A stretch of 64,000 nt of DNA from an uncultured Cellvibrionales bacterium (GTDB taxonomy: Bacteria; Pseudomonadota; Gammaproteobacteria; Pseudomonadales; Porticoccaceae). Positions 34,784 through 44,367 of this stretch are shown piece after piece (positions within the stretch are counted from its first letter, which is position 1; every line of letters begins with the position of its first letter). The position numbers were made by a program, and so were the translations under genes. The notes under the pieces were generated by a model that did no database searches, was not told the DNA's origin, and worked only from the letters and a program-made list of their open reading frames with translations. The stretch lies in the NCBI GenBank assembly GCA_913062605.1, contig CAJXWQ010000001.1, forward strand, positions 183,461 to 247,460, written 5' to 3'.

Positions 34784-35923
34784 ATGAAAAAACAAATTCT
34801 TAACTTGAAGCCACTATTGACCATGACATTGCTAGCCGTATTGACGGGGTGTGGTGGTGATTCAAGTAGTGGCGCTGCTAGTGGGAATACTTCAGCCGCA
34901 GAACCGGGGCAGCAAGCAGCGTCCCAAAAGATATATAAGTGGAAAATGGTGACCACCTGGCCGAAAAATTTCCCCGGCTTGGGCATGGCTGCGGAAAATT
35001 TTTCTACCCTGGTGGAAAAAATGAGCGGCGGCAGACTTCAGGTAAAAGTCTACGGTGCGGGCCAGTTAGTCCCCGCTTTGGAAACCTTTGATGCCGTTTC
35101 CCAAGGCACCGCAGAAATGGGCCATAGCGCGTCCTATTACTGGAAGGGGAAAACCCGCACCTCGGCATTATTTACCACCGTACCTTTTGGTCTTAACGCA
35201 CAAGAAATGAATGGCTGGTTGCACTACGGTGGTGGCATGGCCCTTTGGAAAGAGCTCTATGAGCCTTTTAATCTGGTGCCGCTGGCAGCGGGCAATACCG
35301 GTGTACAAATGGCAGGCTGGTTTAACAAAGAAATCAATTCTCTGGCAGACCTTGACGGCCTGAAAATGCGGATTCCCGGTATCGGCGGGGAAGTGGTCAG
35401 TCGTGTGGGAGTGGAAGCCGTCAATATTCCTGGCGGTGAACTGTATACCTCCATGCAAACTGGTGTCATCGATGCCACCGAATGGGTTGGCCCCTACAAT
35501 GATCTGGCCTTTGGTTTTCATCAGGTAGCCAAATACTACTACTACCCCGGATGGCACGAGCCAGGCCCCACCCTCGAATTAATGGTTAACAAGCAAGCCC
35601 ATGAATCACTGCCCGAAGACTTACAAGCCATCGTGGAGGGCGCTGCACGAGCGACTAACCAGGATATGCTGGATGACTACACTGCACGGAACAACGCCGC
35701 ATTGGATGAGCTGGTGAATACCCACGGTGTTGAGCTGCGCCAGTTACCCGATGATGTGTTAGCAGAATTACATCGAATTACCCAACAGGTGTTGCAAGAA
35801 ATGGCAGCCGAAGATACTGGCTTTAAAAAGGTCTACGACTCTCAAAAAGCTTTTCAGAAACAGGCGATTAAATACCATAAGATTTCTGAGCAAGCGTACT
35901 ACCGGGCTCGAGAGCTTAAGTGA
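34784..35923 (+). CDS. TRAP transporter solute-binding protein (DctP family), putative lipoprotein
   Basis: Lipobox LTGCGG; KMVTTWPKNFPGLGMAAENFSTLVEKMSGGRLQVKVYGAGQLVP; ORF start 34760 possible. Confidence 0.9.
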   Translation: MKKQILNLKPLLTMTLLAVLTGCGGDSSSGAASGNTSAAEPGQQAASQKIYKWKMVTTWPKNFPGLGMAAENFSTLVEKMSGGRLQVKVYGAGQLVPALETFDAVSQGTAEMGHSASYYWKGKTRTSALFTTVPFGLNAQEMNGWLHYGGGMALWKELYEPFNLVPLAAGNTGVQMAGWFNKEINSLADLDGLKMRIPGIGGEVVSRVGVEAVNIPGGELYTSMQTGVIDATEWVGPYNDLAFGFHQVAKYYYYPGWHEPGPTLELMVNKQAHESLPEDLQAIVEGAARATNQDMLDDYTARNNAALDELVNTHGVELRQLPDDVLAELHRITQQVLQEMAAEDTGFKKVYDSQKAFQKQAIKYHKISEQAYYRARELK

Positions 35924-35976
35924 GGGAGTAGGGGTAGGCGAGTTTTTAGGCGGCGCCATATTTTCTGGAGAATTTC

Positions 35977-36357
35977 ATGGTTTATAAAGGAAGCTGCCAC
36001 TGTGGCGCGATTTGTTTTGAGGTGGAAGCACCAGAAAATATTGAAGCTGAGGACTGTAATTGTTCGATCTGTTCAAAATCAGGCTTTCTCCACATGATTG
36101 TGCCAAAGAGTTCGTTTAAATTACTCTCGGGAAAAGAACAGATAAAAATATATACATTCAATACTGGAGTCGCTAAACACACATTTTGTAAAGTCTGTGG
36201 TATCAAGCCCTTTTATACACCTCGATCAAATCCAGATGGTGTTGATATTAATGTTCGTTGCTTGGATGCTGAGCCTAAATCGATAAAAGTTGTAAAATTT
36301 GATGGTCAAAATTGGGAGCTACATGCTCATACCCTTTCACATAAAAGCGAAGAATGA
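35977..36357 (+). CDS. GFA / CENP-V family zinc protein
   Basis: GSCHCGAICFEVE ... DCNCSICSKSGFLH ... FCKVCGIKPFYTPRSNPDGVDINVRCLD. Confidence 0.88.
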   Translation: MVYKGSCHCGAICFEVEAPENIEAEDCNCSICSKSGFLHMIVPKSSFKLLSGKEQIKIYTFNTGVAKHTFCKVCGIKPFYTPRSNPDGVDINVRCLDAEPKSIKVVKFDGQNWELHAHTLSHKSEE

Positions 36358-36392
36358 GATTAAGGGGCAGGCATAAAGGGACCCGAGTGCTT

Positions 36393-36986
36393 TTAGCAAA
36401 GATCCAATTCGTTATGGATCAGCACCACACATTGGGAAGCAAATAGCATTTTTGGTCCCAGGCTAATTTTTTCTGCGCCCAACCGTTTCAAACTATTGAA
36501 ACTCTTCTTTGGCATTTGGATATGGTCGGTAAGTAAAAAGCAGGGGCTGCCTCCAAATACTTGTTCGCGAATAGGCGTGCCTTTCTTGTCCATAACAAAT
36601 AGCTGATGATCTTCCGCCAGTTCTTGCACCAGCTTTTCAAAGCTGATGGTGCGGACAGTTATTCCGGCCTCTACGTTACGCTCGTCCTCCTTGGTCATCC
36701 CTTTAGATACATCCAGAGCCTTGGCGACTTTGTTCAGCAGCGCCTGTTCGTGAAAACCGCCGATATCCCGCATACCACTCGCGGTAAAACAAATGGTGCG
36801 GGAAAAGTCCTGAGTGCTTTCCAGCACCAGGTGAACAACCACGTCATCGCGGTGAGATTGCGCGACAAAGATGGCGTTCATCAGGGTGTGCGCTAGAATT
36901 TCGGTATGAGCGTCTTGGCCAACAGACGCCAATAGGCGCTGACTGTCGGTGGGGGCTGCTCTGGCTCGCAATACAAAGGTGCGCAT
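36393..36986 (-). CDS. TrmY/DUF358-family SPOUT methyltransferase (putative tRNA pseudouridine54-N1-methyltransferase)
   Basis: RTFVLRARAAPTDSQRLL...AHTLMNAIFVAQSHRDDVVVHLVLESTQDFSRTICF...LLTDHIQMPKKSFNSLKRLGAEKISLGPKMLFASQCVVLIHNELD. Confidence 0.8.
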   Translation of the reverse strand: MRTFVLRARAAPTDSQRLLASVGQDAHTEILAHTLMNAIFVAQSHRDDVVVHLVLESTQDFSRTICFTASGMRDIGGFHEQALLNKVAKALDVSKGMTKEDERNVEAGITVRTISFEKLVQELAEDHQLFVMDKKGTPIREQVFGGSPCFLLTDHIQMPKKSFNSLKRLGAEKISLGPKMLFASQCVVLIHNELDLC

Positions 36987-37000
36987 GGATAAAAAACCCT

Positions 37001-37327
37001 TCAGTGTTTTTCCAGTTTCTTTAAAAAGACGGAAATTTCTCGCTCAGTTTGTTTGTCACCACTTAAAGCAGCCTGCTTCAAGCCCGTCTCTAGCGTAATT
37101 TTGGCTTGATCACTCAAGCCTACTTTAATTTGTGCCCGCCCCAATAATTTGTAGGCAGCAGAATAGCTGTTATCCCATTCGATACATTTTTTTAGGTGTG
37201 GAATGGCTTGTTGATAGTTTTTGTCATTGAAATAGGCGCTGCCAAGACCAAACCGGAGCATGGCGGAATCATTGCCGTTGGCTAACATCTTTTCCAGGTT
37301 TTCAGTGAGAGACATAAGAGCGCCCAT
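37001..37327 (-). CDS. tetratricopeptide-repeat protein
   Basis: RFGLGSAYFNDKNYQQAIPHLKKCIEWDNSYSAAYKLLGRAQIKVG TPR pattern. Confidence 0.8.
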   Translation of the reverse strand: MGALMSLTENLEKMLANGNDSAMLRFGLGSAYFNDKNYQQAIPHLKKCIEWDNSYSAAYKLLGRAQIKVGLSDQAKITLETGLKQAALSGDKQTEREISVFLKKLEKH

Positions 37328-37352
37328 AAGGACTCCCCAGTACTGGGCTGAG

Positions 37353-38804
37353 TTATCTGCGCCAGAACATGGGGGTAAATAATACCAGCAGGGTAAAGAT
37401 TTCCAGCCGGCCCAGAATCATGCCACTGCATAGCACCCATTTTGCAAAGGTGTTGATACCACCATAGTGAGCGGCGACTTCACCTAGGCCGGGGCCCAGA
37501 TTGTTCAGTGAGGCGGCAGTGGCTGACCAAGCGGTAATATAGTCCAGCCCGGAAGCCATCAGTAGTAAAACCATAAAGTAGAAGACGGCCAGATAAACGC
37601 CGACGAAAGCCCAAATGGCATCGGTAATTCTGTCAGGCACATGCTTATTCCGTATCTTGATAGGGAATATGGCGCTGGGGTGAATCAACCGATAGATTTC
37701 TCGGATGCCCTGCTTGGCAAGAATCAGCATTCGACCGACTTTAATACCACCGCCGGTAGACCCTGCACAGGCACCAAAGAAGGAAAAGAACACTAACAGG
37801 AAGGGCACAAAGCTGGGCCATACACTGAAGTTGTCCGTGGCAAAGCCGGTGGTGGTCATGATTGAAACCATTTGGAAGGTGCCATGGTAGAGGCTGTCTT
37901 TCATGTTATAGGTGTCGCTGAAATAGAGGTAGAGGCAGACCAGAACAGCGCCGACCAAGAGCATCACCAGATACATTTTAGCTTCGGGGTTGCGTGGGTA
38001 ATGAGAGACTGACTTACGAATCCAGGCGTAGTAATGTAATCCGAAGCTAAGCCCTGAAACGATCATAAAGAAAATACAGATACTGATGATGGCGGGGTTA
38101 TTCTCGAAGTAACCCATACTGGCATCGTGGGTGGAGAAACCGCCGATAGCGACGGTGGAAAAGCTGTGAGCCAGGGCATCAAAAAAGGTCATTCCTGCTA
38201 GCCAGTAGGCGATCATGCAGGTAATGGTCAGGGTGACGTAAATCAGAAACAGCGCTTTGGCCGTTTCCGTAATTCGCGGAGTGAGTTTACTGTCTTTAAC
38301 TGGACCTGGTGTTTCTGCACGATAGAGCTGCATGCCACCTACCCCGAGCATTGGCATAATAGCCACAGCAATAACCACAATACCAATACCGCCCAGCCAC
38401 TGAAGTTGCTGGCGGTAATAGAGAATGGATTTGGGTAAAAGGTCCAGCCCGGTAATTACCGTGGCTCCGGTGGTGGTGAGGCCAGACATGGATTCAAATA
38501 ATGCATCGGTAAATGACAGGTCGAGAGCATCAACTAATACAAAGGGCAGCGCCCCCACCAGCCCTAGCTCTAGCCAAAACATGACAGTAATTAAAAATCC
38601 ATCACGGGTACGCAGTTCCGCCTGATTGCGGCTGTAGGGTAGCCACATCAACATACCGATCGAAAAGGTAATAGCAAAGGACAGAAAAAATGCCTGTTGG
38701 GTTCCTTCTCCGTAGATGCTGGCGACTAAAATGGGTGGCAGCAGTGTTAGGCTGAAGATCATTAACAGCATGCCGAGAACTTTTGAGATAACGGTAAAGT
38801 GCAT
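37353..38804 (-). CDS. trkH: TrkH family potassium uptake protein
   Basis: 483 aa polytopic; FESMSGLTTTGATV and GACAGSTGGGIKVGR filter-like loops. Confidence 0.94.
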   Translation of the reverse strand: MHFTVISKVLGMLLMIFSLTLLPPILVASIYGEGTQQAFFLSFAITFSIGMLMWLPYSRNQAELRTRDGFLITVMFWLELGLVGALPFVLVDALDLSFTDALFESMSGLTTTGATVITGLDLLPKSILYYRQQLQWLGGIGIVVIAVAIMPMLGVGGMQLYRAETPGPVKDSKLTPRITETAKALFLIYVTLTITCMIAYWLAGMTFFDALAHSFSTVAIGGFSTHDASMGYFENNPAIISICIFFMIVSGLSFGLHYYAWIRKSVSHYPRNPEAKMYLVMLLVGAVLVCLYLYFSDTYNMKDSLYHGTFQMVSIMTTTGFATDNFSVWPSFVPFLLVFFSFFGACAGSTGGGIKVGRMLILAKQGIREIYRLIHPSAIFPIKIRNKHVPDRITDAIWAFVGVYLAVFYFMVLLLMASGLDYITAWSATAASLNNLGPGLGEVAAHYGGINTFAKWVLCSGMILGRLEIFTLLVLFTPMFWRR

Positions 38805-38821
38805 GATCTAATAAGGCGCCG

Positions 38822-40204
38822 TTAGAAGAAGGTGAATCCGACAGAAAACAGTTTTTCAATTTCCCGGGTACGCTTTTTGTCCACCACAAATACAATGGCA
38901 TGATCGTTATTTCTAACCACCGTATCGTGGTGGGCAATAATGACTTCTCCATCTCGCACCAGTGCCGCAAGTGTGGTCCCCGGGGGAGATTTAATATCCT
39001 GAATGGCGCGATCAACCACCTTCGAGGTATTGTGGTCTCCATGAACAATGATTTCCATGGCTTCGGCAGCACCCCTACGCAGAGAGTGTGCGCTTACGGT
39101 ATCACCTCTACGTACATGGCCGAGAAGAATACTGGTTGTTGCTTGCTGGGGTGAAATCGCAATATCAATTTCACCACCTTGTACTAAGTTGGCGTAGACG
39201 GGGTTGTTGATCAGTGTCATTACCTTGCGGGCACCGAGACGTTTAGCCAGCAGAGAGGCCATAATGTTTACTTCATCATCATTTGTCAGGGCCAGAAAAA
39301 CATCGGTTTTATCGATATTTTCTTCGAGCAATAAATCCTGATCTGTTGCTGAACCATGGAGTACAACGGTTTTATTGAGGCGCTCTGAGATGTACTCGCA
39401 GCGCGTTTCAGAAAACTCAATAATTTTGACGTTGTATCGGTTTTCCAGGCCTTTGGCCAGGCGGTATCCGATATTACCTCCACCAGCGATAATTAACCGG
39501 CGATAGGGATTATCCAGTCTTCGCAGTTCACTCATGACTTTGCGGATATTTTTCTTCGCGGCAATAAAGAAGACTTCATCGTCTTCTTCAATCACCGTGT
39601 CACCTTCCGGAACAATGGGGCTATCACGCCGGAAAATAGCGGCAACTCGGGCATCCACTTTAGGCATGTGTTCGCGTAATAGCCGTAGTTCTTGGCCTAA
39701 GAGAGGCCCACCTTTTACGACCCGAACGGCAACTAATTGCACCAACCCATTGGCAAAGTCCAATACCTGAAGAGCGCCGGGCTGCTCAACTAACCGATGG
39801 ATATAGTCGGTGACAACCTGTTCTGGGGTGATCAGAAAATCAACGGGAAAATTGCTGTCGTTAAATAAGCGTTCACGATTATTTTTAGAGGTGTAACTAC
39901 GATTTCTTACCCGGCCAATCTTGGTGGGCGTTCGAAACAATGTATGGGCAACCTGACAGGCACACATATTGACTTCATCGCTGTTGGTGACAGCCACCAA
40001 CATATCGGCGTCTTCAATACCGGCACGTACCAGCACATCCGGGTGAGAGCCCATGCCCTGAACAGTACGGATATCAAGGCGGTCCTGAAGCTCACGCAGA
40101 CGTCGTCCGTCCAGATCCACCACAGAAATATCATTGGCTTCACCGGCGAGGTGCTCAGCAAGGGTGCCACCAACTTGACCGGCACCAATAATTACAATTT
40201 TCAT
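38822..40204 (-). CDS. trkA: Trk potassium transporter NAD-binding subunit TrkA
   Basis: MKIVIIGAGQVGGTLAEHLAGEANDISVVDLD, duplicated RCK domains. Confidence 0.96.
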   Translation of the reverse strand: MKIVIIGAGQVGGTLAEHLAGEANDISVVDLDGRRLRELQDRLDIRTVQGMGSHPDVLVRAGIEDADMLVAVTNSDEVNMCACQVAHTLFRTPTKIGRVRNRSYTSKNNRERLFNDSNFPVDFLITPEQVVTDYIHRLVEQPGALQVLDFANGLVQLVAVRVVKGGPLLGQELRLLREHMPKVDARVAAIFRRDSPIVPEGDTVIEEDDEVFFIAAKKNIRKVMSELRRLDNPYRRLIIAGGGNIGYRLAKGLENRYNVKIIEFSETRCEYISERLNKTVVLHGSATDQDLLLEENIDKTDVFLALTNDDEVNIMASLLAKRLGARKVMTLINNPVYANLVQGGEIDIAISPQQATTSILLGHVRRGDTVSAHSLRRGAAEAMEIIVHGDHNTSKVVDRAIQDIKSPPGTTLAALVRDGEVIIAHHDTVVRNNDHAIVFVVDKKRTREIEKLFSVGFTFF

Positions 40205-40284
40205 AACGGTTAGTCCCGTTTAATGGATAGTCCCGTTGATTGAATCCAGGTTAGCTGCTGTTAAGTATTTACGGCAGCTAACCT

Positions 40285-41589
40285 CTAATCTGTCGCAGTC
40301 TTTCTTAGCAGAGCATAGTAAAAGCCGTCGTGCCCGTTAACTTGGGGTAAAAGTTGGCGCCCTACTGGTGTTTCAATTCCTGCCGTAATAGCAACCTTTT
40401 CCACTGAAGCATTGTTGATAGACCGGATAAATTCCAGTATCACCTGATCATTCTCCTGCGGGAGGGTCGAGCAGGTTGCGTAGAGTAAAATCCCACCTTC
40501 CTCCAGTAATGGCCAAAGAGCCTTCAAAAGAGTTAGTTGTAATTTCGCAAGCTTAGCAACATCTGCCGGCTTGCGCAGTAGTTTCACATCGGGGTGGCGA
40601 CGGATGACACCGGTGGCTGAACAGGGGGCATCTAGCAGGATGCGGTCAAAGGGCTTGTTGTCCCACCAGGTATTTGTATCAGCGGCATCGGCAGCTATTA
40701 ATTCTGCCTGCAGGCCTAGTCGTTCAAGGTTCTCCTCGACGCGCTCTAGCCGGTTTTCTGCGATGTCCAGGGCGACTACTTCGCCGGTGTTATCGAGCAG
40801 CTCCAGAATATGGCAGGTTTTGCCACCAGGCGCACAGCAGGCATCCAGCACCCGCTGTCCAGGCTCCAAACTCAACAACTGAGCAGAAAGTTGAGCGGCC
40901 TCATCCTGCACGCTGACATCACCCTCAGTAAATCCCGGCAACGCTAATACATCCTGTGGACTTTTGAGTGTGATGCCGTCACTGCTGCACGGAGCAGCAG
41001 TGGCATCTATGCCAGCCACGTTGAGGCGTTCGAGATACGCTTCTCTGCTGAGGTGGCGGTGGTTCACCCTCAGGGTCATGGGGGGCTGTGTATTGTTTGC
41101 CAGAACAATGTTGTCCAGCTGCTGGGGCCAAGCTTCCTGCCAAATCGATCGTAGCCAGTCTGGGTGCGCGGTGTTAAATGTAGGGTTATCTTTCAGTGCT
41201 ACATCCAGTTCAGCCCGTTCGCGAAGAAAACGACGTAGTACGGCGTTGACTAACCCTTTGGCCCAGAGCTTTTTGAGTGCTTTACAGGCAGCAACCGCTT
41301 CATTGACGGCGGCGTGGGAGGGAACGCGGGTTTCCAATAGCTGATAGAGAGAACATGCAAGCACGGCTTCCAAATCCCGGTCTTTTGCCTTGAAGGGCTT
41401 GGTAAGTAGCAAGTTCAGGTAGGCAGCAATTCTTGGGTAGTACCGTAGTGTGCCATAACAGAGTTGTTGTAGTAGCCCCCGGTCTCGCTCTTCAACCTTG
41501 GGGGTGTACTGTGGCAGCAATGTGCTCAGTGAACCTTCATCGTTTAATACGCTAGCAATAATCTTGGCGGCGGCCACACGAACATTCAC
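40285..41589 (-). CDS. rsmB: 16S rRNA (cytosine967-C5)-methyltransferase
   Basis: [37 protein letters not shown]. Confidence 0.96.
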   Translation of the reverse strand: MNVRVAAAKIIASVLNDEGSLSTLLPQYTPKVEERDRGLLQQLCYGTLRYYPRIAAYLNLLLTKPFKAKDRDLEAVLACSLYQLLETRVPSHAAVNEAVAACKALKKLWAKGLVNAVLRRFLRERAELDVALKDNPTFNTAHPDWLRSIWQEAWPQQLDNIVLANNTQPPMTLRVNHRHLSREAYLERLNVAGIDATAAPCSSDGITLKSPQDVLALPGFTEGDVSVQDEAAQLSAQLLSLEPGQRVLDACCAPGGKTCHILELLDNTGEVVALDIAENRLERVEENLERLGLQAELIAADAADTNTWWDNKPFDRILLDAPCSATGVIRRHPDVKLLRKPADVAKLAKLQLTLLKALWPLLEEGGILLYATCSTLPQENDQVILEFIRSINNASVEKVAITAGIETPVGRQLLPQVNGHDGFYYALLRKTATD

Positions 41590-42560
41590 AGGCCTGTTAT
41601 CCCCTGACCAAGCACCGTACCGGGGGTGAAGAGATCAGCACGCGACTTGAGCAGTTCTGCCACTGGCAGTCGTTTTTTGCCCGGCAGCTGAAGCTCGGTA
41701 ATTAATAGACTACCCTCCCCCGTATTAACCCGGATACCACTATTGGTTGCATCGATAATGGTGCCAGGGTCAGCTTCGGTACAATCCATGCTCCTCTCGG
41801 CTTGCCAAAAGCGAACACGCTCAGTTCGCTCCTGGCCCTTATTCCCAAGGGTGGTATAGGTCACGGGGAATGGATTAAATGCTCGGACTTTACGGGCGAT
41901 AACCTTGGCGGATTGGCTCCAGTCCACCAGCGCTTCATCCTTGCTTATTTTAGGGGCGTAGTTACTCAGTTCATCATCTTGCTTTTCGGCGACAGCAGAG
42001 CCTTCTTCCAACTCCAGTAGGGTTTTGAGTAGTGCCGGCGGGCCAATGGAGGCGAGTTTATCGTGAAGTGAGCCGCCAGTATCTGTCTCGGTAATCGGAC
42101 AGTGGGCCTTGAGTAGCATATCGCCAGTATCCAGGCCTATGTCCATTTGCATAATCGTGACACCGGTTTCTTTGTCACCAGCCTCGATCGCACGCTGAAT
42201 GGGTGCCGCACCACGCCAACGCGGTAACAGTGAAGCGTGTACGTTGATACAGCCAAGCTGTGGCGTGTCCAGAATAGCCTTGGATAGCAGCAGGCCATAG
42301 GCCACCACCACCATAATATCGGCATTCAGATCGTTAAGAATTTTCTGCTGTTCGGCCTCTTTCAGGCTAACGGGTTGATTGACTGTTAACCCATGAGTCT
42401 GAGCCAGTGCCTTGACTGGGCTGGGGGTGAGTTTTTTCCCGCGCCCAGCCGGGCGATCTGGTTGGGTGTAAACAGCAACTATTTTATGGTGATCATCATC
42501 CAGGAGAGATTGCAGGTGATGGGCAGCGAATTCGGGGGTGCCAGCAAAAACAATGCGCAA
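41586..42560 (-). CDS. fmt: methionyl-tRNA formyltransferase
   Basis: [64 protein letters not shown]. Confidence 0.97.
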   Translation of the reverse strand: MRIVFAGTPEFAAHHLQSLLDDDHHKIVAVYTQPDRPAGRGKKLTPSPVKALAQTHGLTVNQPVSLKEAEQQKILNDLNADIMVVVAYGLLLSKAILDTPQLGCINVHASLLPRWRGAAPIQRAIEAGDKETGVTIMQMDIGLDTGDMLLKAHCPITETDTGGSLHDKLASIGPPALLKTLLELEEGSAVAEKQDDELSNYAPKISKDEALVDWSQSAKVIARKVRAFNPFPVTYTTLGNKGQERTERVRFWQAERSMDCTEADPGTIIDATNSGIRVNTGEGSLLITELQLPGKKRLPVAELLKSRADLFTPGTVLGQGITGL

Positions 42561-42590
42561 TGTAGTATTCCTTACGAGGGTTAACAGGCC

Positions 42591-43106
42591 CTAAGCAGGC
42601 TCATCTTGACGGCGGTGAAGTTTTTCCAGCTTTTTCTTGATGCGACTTCGTTTGAATGCGGAAAGATAGTCCACAAATAGTTTGCCATCGAGGTGGTCAA
42701 TTTCATGCTGGATACAAACGGCCATCAAATCTTCAGGCTCTAATTCGAAAGGTGTTCCCTCTCTATCTAATGCTTTGAGACGAATATGTGCTGGGCGTTC
42801 TACCGTTTCATAGAAACCGGGAACGGACAAACAGCCCTCTTGGTTGGGGCAGGTTTCACTGTCGAGCACTTCAATTTCAGGGTTGATCAAGACCAAAGGC
42901 TCGCTGGCATCCTCAGATAAATCCATGACAATAATACGCAGGTGTACATTTATTTGGGTGGCTGCTAGCCCAATACCTGGTGCGTGGTACATAGTTTCCA
43001 GCATGTCATCCAGTAAGGCACGGGTGCTGTCATCCACCTCAGTAACAGGTTTTGCTACTGTTCGGAGGCGAGAGTCAGGAAATTCGAGTATATTTAGTAT
43101 TGCCAT
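42591..43106 (-). CDS. def: peptide deformylase
   Basis: [49 protein letters not shown] extends to 43154 but MAILNIL start preferred. Confidence 0.96.
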   Translation of the reverse strand: MAILNILEFPDSRLRTVAKPVTEVDDSTRALLDDMLETMYHAPGIGLAATQINVHLRIIVMDLSEDASEPLVLINPEIEVLDSETCPNQEGCLSVPGFYETVERPAHIRLKALDREGTPFELEPEDLMAVCIQHEIDHLDGKLFVDYLSAFKRSRIKKKLEKLHRRQDEPA

Positions 43107-43241
43107 TTGTTTGTGACGAGCTTCTAGCAATCTGGCGTAAACCACTGCTAACATAGTGCTAATGAAGAGGTTTTAGACAATAATGCCTTGGGGTGGGAAG
43201 TATACACTCAATCGGGATAGAGCATACAGGACGGCCAAAAA

Positions 43242-44258
43242 ATGAAAAAAACATTGCTGGGAATAGTAGCTGCTTGTACTTTTGCGATTATAGCCATTGC
43301 GGCAGAAGCCCCCTTTAATAATGATGTCCCCGATAAATATACCGTTAAAAAGGGTGACACCCTTTGGGATATTTCCGAGCTTTATCTGAGGGATCCTTGG
43401 CTTTGGCCGGAAATCTGGTATGCGAATCCACAGATCCGCAATCCACACCTAATTTATCCTGGCGATATTATCTCATTGGTTTATATCGATGGCCGCCCCC
43501 GCTTGATGCTGGAGCGTGGCCGGGATGTGAAGCTATCGCCGGGCATTAAGGTCTTGCCTCATGCGGAAGCAATACCAGCACTGCCGCTGGATATCATCAA
43601 TAATTTCTTGTCACGCAACCGTATCGTTACTCAGGAGGAGGCCGATGCCGCCCCCTATGTTGTTGCTGGGTATGAAAAACGCCTACTTTCTGGTGTTGGC
43701 GATACGTTCTATGCGCGAGGCCAGTTTGATGAAACACCAGCATATGGTTTGTACCGAATCGGCAAGCCCTACATAGACCCTGAGACTGAAGAGTTATTGG
43801 GTATTCGGGCTCAGGACGTGGGTTCAGCTAAGCTGAAAACCATAGATGCTGATATTGGTACCTTGTTGGCGACCAGAACAGAGGAAGAAGTTCGGGTTGG
43901 TGAGCGTCTCTTGCCACATGAAGAGCGGCGCATGGAGTCTACGTTCTACCCTAGTGCCCCCGAAGATACCGTTGAGGGTGTCATTATGGCGGTGGAAGGT
44001 GGTATTTCCCAAGTGGGTCATTTGGATGTTGTTGCCATCAACCGTGGCGAACGTGAAGGACTTGCACCTGGCAACGTGCTTGCGATCTACAAGCAAGGGG
44101 AAACTGTTACAGACAAAGTTGCCAAGGAAAAGATCACATTGCCCGATGAGCGTGGTGGCCTGCTGATGATTTTCCGGACTTTTGAGAAGATGAGTTACGG
44201 GCTGGTGCTCAGTGCTGATCGACCTCTTGCTGTCAATGATGTTGTAAAGAACCCTTAA
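43242..44258 (+). CDS. LysM peptidoglycan-binding domain protein (secreted)
   Basis: Signal peptide; YTVKKGDTLWDISELYLRDPWLWPEIWYANPQIRNPHLIYPGDII LysM. Confidence 0.9.
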   Translation: MKKTLLGIVAACTFAIIAIAAEAPFNNDVPDKYTVKKGDTLWDISELYLRDPWLWPEIWYANPQIRNPHLIYPGDIISLVYIDGRPRLMLERGRDVKLSPGIKVLPHAEAIPALPLDIINNFLSRNRIVTQEEADAAPYVVAGYEKRLLSGVGDTFYARGQFDETPAYGLYRIGKPYIDPETEELLGIRAQDVGSAKLKTIDADIGTLLATRTEEEVRVGERLLPHEERRMESTFYPSAPEDTVEGVIMAVEGGISQVGHLDVVAINRGEREGLAPGNVLAIYKQGETVTDKVAKEKITLPDERGGLLMIFRTFEKMSYGLVLSADRPLAVNDVVKNP

Positions 44259-44272
44259 CCTAATAGGGGTTG

Positions 44273-44299
44273 AAAACGCCGACAGATGTCGGCGTTTTT
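44273..44299 (+). terminator. Rho-independent terminator after LysM gene
   Basis: aaaacgccgacagatgtcggcgttttt. Confidence 0.88.
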
Positions 44300-44367
44300 T
44301 ATGGATAAACCTTCGTAAGAAGTACAGGGAGCAACAAAGAGTACAAAGGACTATAAGGAGCGATACC

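Noticed and set aside
34760-36357. TRAP SBP + GFA protein as a dedicated formaldehyde/sugar-acid uptake module
   Set aside because: Only adjacency supports it; no permease, no shared regulator, and GFA functions are diverse
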